From Branchiostoma floridae (taxonomy: Eukaryota > Chordata > Leptocardii > Amphioxiformes > Branchiostomatidae), in the NCBI RefSeq assembly GCF_000003815.2, contig NC_049993.1, positions 12,389,189-12,453,188 of the forward strand: DNA of 64,000 bases, written 5' to 3'. Both the position numbers and the translations under genes were made by a program. Positions 61,943-64,000 of the stretch are shown in pieces (positions within the stretch are counted from its first letter, which is position 1; each line of letters opens with the position of its first letter). The notes beneath the pieces are model-generated. The model searched no databases. It was not told the origin of the DNA and saw only the letters and a list, made by a program, of their open reading frames with translations.

Positions 61943-64000
61943 AGTTATTAGTCAAACATCAATAGAAATCTCCCAGGTCCACAAATCCCCAAAGGAACGG
62001 GGGTACAATAACCTGTGCACCATCGCTGAGAAACGGGGAGTGTGACTTTGTTTCTAAAGATTTCTACACTTGTCACTCCAATGGGGGAAATGATCTCTTA
62101 CTGTTTCTTTTGATCGATATATACTATGTTGAGCAGAGACGCACACAATATGGAAGGGCAACGCAGTGTTCGAAGAAAATATGTTTAGAGTCAAAAACCA
62201 TAACAGCATTTCGCGTCTGTGTATATGTCTATGTATTTGTCTGTATGTCTGTCGCTCTTTCGCTCTGTCTCTCTCTGTATATGTGTGTTTATGTTTTGGC
62301 AGAGAGCACTGGTTATCTAGCAACACTTCGTCTTTGTTGGACTATCCAAGCTTTGCCGTGAAACCATGACATTACGTGATCCTAACGGAACACAGGAGAT
62401 AGCTTTCTGATGAAAGATAGATTAGTACTTGATGGCCCCGATGCCGACTCATCTCCAAGCATGTGTTGTACCTTTTCCCCTTGGAAAAGCACGATCGATA
62501 TAAAAGAATGGTCTACCAGACAACATCAAAGGAAGGACTTCATTACTTCCTACGGGCGTAGAACCTCAGTTGTTCATTATCAAGGTGAGCCCCTGGGCTA
62601 TGTAATTTCTTTTTCATGTCCCTGTCGTGCGCTGGGTAGTAGACCAAGGTCATGGCTACAAGAATCACGGGCAGTTTGGGGCTTTTAAAAAATTGTTTCT
62701 CCTAACAGACTTGGCATACAAGTTAGTTGTCACTAAAACAACTTGTAATGGGAGATATCTTTTAGGAATTGTTTGGTTGGCCGTTGGCATTTTGAGTTCA
62801 TCCTCCCCAATTGCTGTACCGCTGTATGTAACTGCCCATTTGAGCACATTGTTGTTCCATTGGGCATGCTGTGTTATACACGCTTTACAGGAATATTGCG
62901 CGCAATGGTTCTCGCTATCATCTTACTGCTTTGGACATTCCCTGCAAAGACACTCGAGTAGCTGTGTCTCGGTGGCTATTATTGTGTTATAACCGATAAC
63001 ATCTGATTACAAAGGCGTCGAATTTCCAGGAAAACGATGTTAAAACTGGTCGCATTATGTTCGTGAACACTGCAGGAGTAATATGCGGCCATAACAGTAC
63101 GAACATTTGTATGGTCTTCTATAATGTTAGCAACAAGTCCGAATTGTTTTTGAACTTAGAATTTGTTCTAAAAACTGGTTTTAACTGCGAGGATCTCTTA
63201 TAAAACCAATGGCATTACGTTTTGAATGGTCCTCCAACAAGCAAAGTCCAGACTCTTGGGTGTATGCCCTCATTACTTAAGATAGCGCAAGTTAGCCTTG
63301 TCATCAATAACTGGGCGTATCGCTGTAAAATCTCCGGCAGTTCTAATTAAGGGAAACCCAGACTTTAAAACCCCAATCAGTATGCATGGCAGGCCGGTAA
63401 TTTACGTAATTGTAGTCCACTAGACTGCTTACTCACTGTCAAAAAACGTTGTTTGTTACCATTCGTAAATTCCAACTTTAAAGGCCTCAGCTAGCAAACC
63501 GTAGTGCACAAGAAGAAAATGCGTCGCACGAGTAGCTTTCATCACTCAGGGATATGTTAGGGTTTATCAGATTATCATCAGCGGAATCGGGCTACATTTG
63601 AAAGGAACAAAACAGAGTGATAGCTTTTGATGTGAATCTTTTACGACTTTTACGACCCGTTGATGTTTTACGTCCTTGTTATGAAGCAATGGTCGTAAAC
63701 AGCTTAATGAGGCGCATGCGCTGCAACAAAGGTTGCCGGGTAAGTAGGGTTGCTCCGGGATATCAAGAACTACTAGTATGTCACGATATTCTGCTTAGAT
63801 TCGATAATGTTGGATGTCAGACAATATCTTACTGTCAAAACAGATTGACATCCTCCGTCTTTCAGGGCTTCTTCACTAATTACTGCCCTTTTCCGTACGC
63901 GTTTGTACATTTTACAAAACCACTGCCTTGTTCAACAGTTTGGCGCTGTAAGCTTCTACCCTCACCAGATCAACTATTGCCGATTTTTTGCTGGCTTGAA

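Larger units (their letters stand above)
56237..64000. other. Gene-free right part of the window
   Basis: No gene is supported on either strand. Three TGATTGG boxes (inverted CCAAT) lie within 56,520-56,660. A fragment related to the MITE at 15.9 kb is at 56,735-56,905, a dispersed-repeat fragment at 61,545-61,585, a poly-G run near 61,335, a 20-bp direct repeat at 61,903-61,942, and a pyrimidine-rich stretch near 62,220-62,290. Otherwise the sequence looks unique, with short random frames only. Confidence 0.5.

Noticed and set aside
62410-62583. ATG frame ending at a good donor (TATCAAG|GTGAGC), like a first exon
   Set aside because: No partner exon, promoter or recognisable protein was found downstream within the window.

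Overview
This is a eukaryotic, almost certainly invertebrate deuterostome window. I favour a lancelet (Branchiostoma, amphioxus). The multi-exon genes have short GT-AG introns and encode proteins close to their vertebrate orthologues. The non-coding DNA is full of small inverted-repeat transposons, and one 100-base scaffold gap (N) is present. The species call is inference; the gene calls rest on protein motifs and on exon chains whose splice phases were followed by hand.

Layout. 1-10.5 kb (minus): thirteen exons of ERMP1, an ER membrane M28 metallopeptidase, with its 3' end beyond the left edge. 11.1-13.6 kb (plus): an intronless EDEM3-type GH47 mannosidase-like gene ending in KDEL, head-to-head with ERMP1. 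15.5-32 kb: eight tRNA-Ala(AGC) genes, four on each strand. 18.0-19.2 and 22.1-23.2 kb (plus): a tandem pair of rhodopsin-class GPCR genes with uninterrupted reading frames. 25.7-33.8 kb (plus): a twelve-exon gene for a secreted, PA-domain-containing protein whose C-terminal half is homologous to bacterial PNGase F. All four plus-strand tRNA genes lie in its introns, and its 3' end runs into a 75-bp tandem repeat made from its own last coding bases. 35.1-36.0 kb (minus): SDHAF3, two exons. 37.5-46.6 kb (plus): cytoplasmic dynein 1 intermediate chain, fifteen coding exons, head-to-head with SDHAF3. 49.5-51.0 kb (minus): an unrecognised two-exon coiled-coil/low-complexity gene. 55.6-55.8 kb: a palindromic element split by the gap. 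56.0-56.2 kb (minus): a probable small gene with one frame break. 56.3-64 kb: no gene recognised.

Theme. ERMP1, EDEM3 and the PNGase F-like protein all act on proteins of the secretory pathway. EDEM3 trims mannose on misfolded glycoproteins, and PNGase F-type enzymes remove whole N-glycans. Their proximity may be chance. The most unusual item is the PNGase F-like gene, because the known animal N-glycanase (NGLY1) is a cytosolic enzyme of a different fold.
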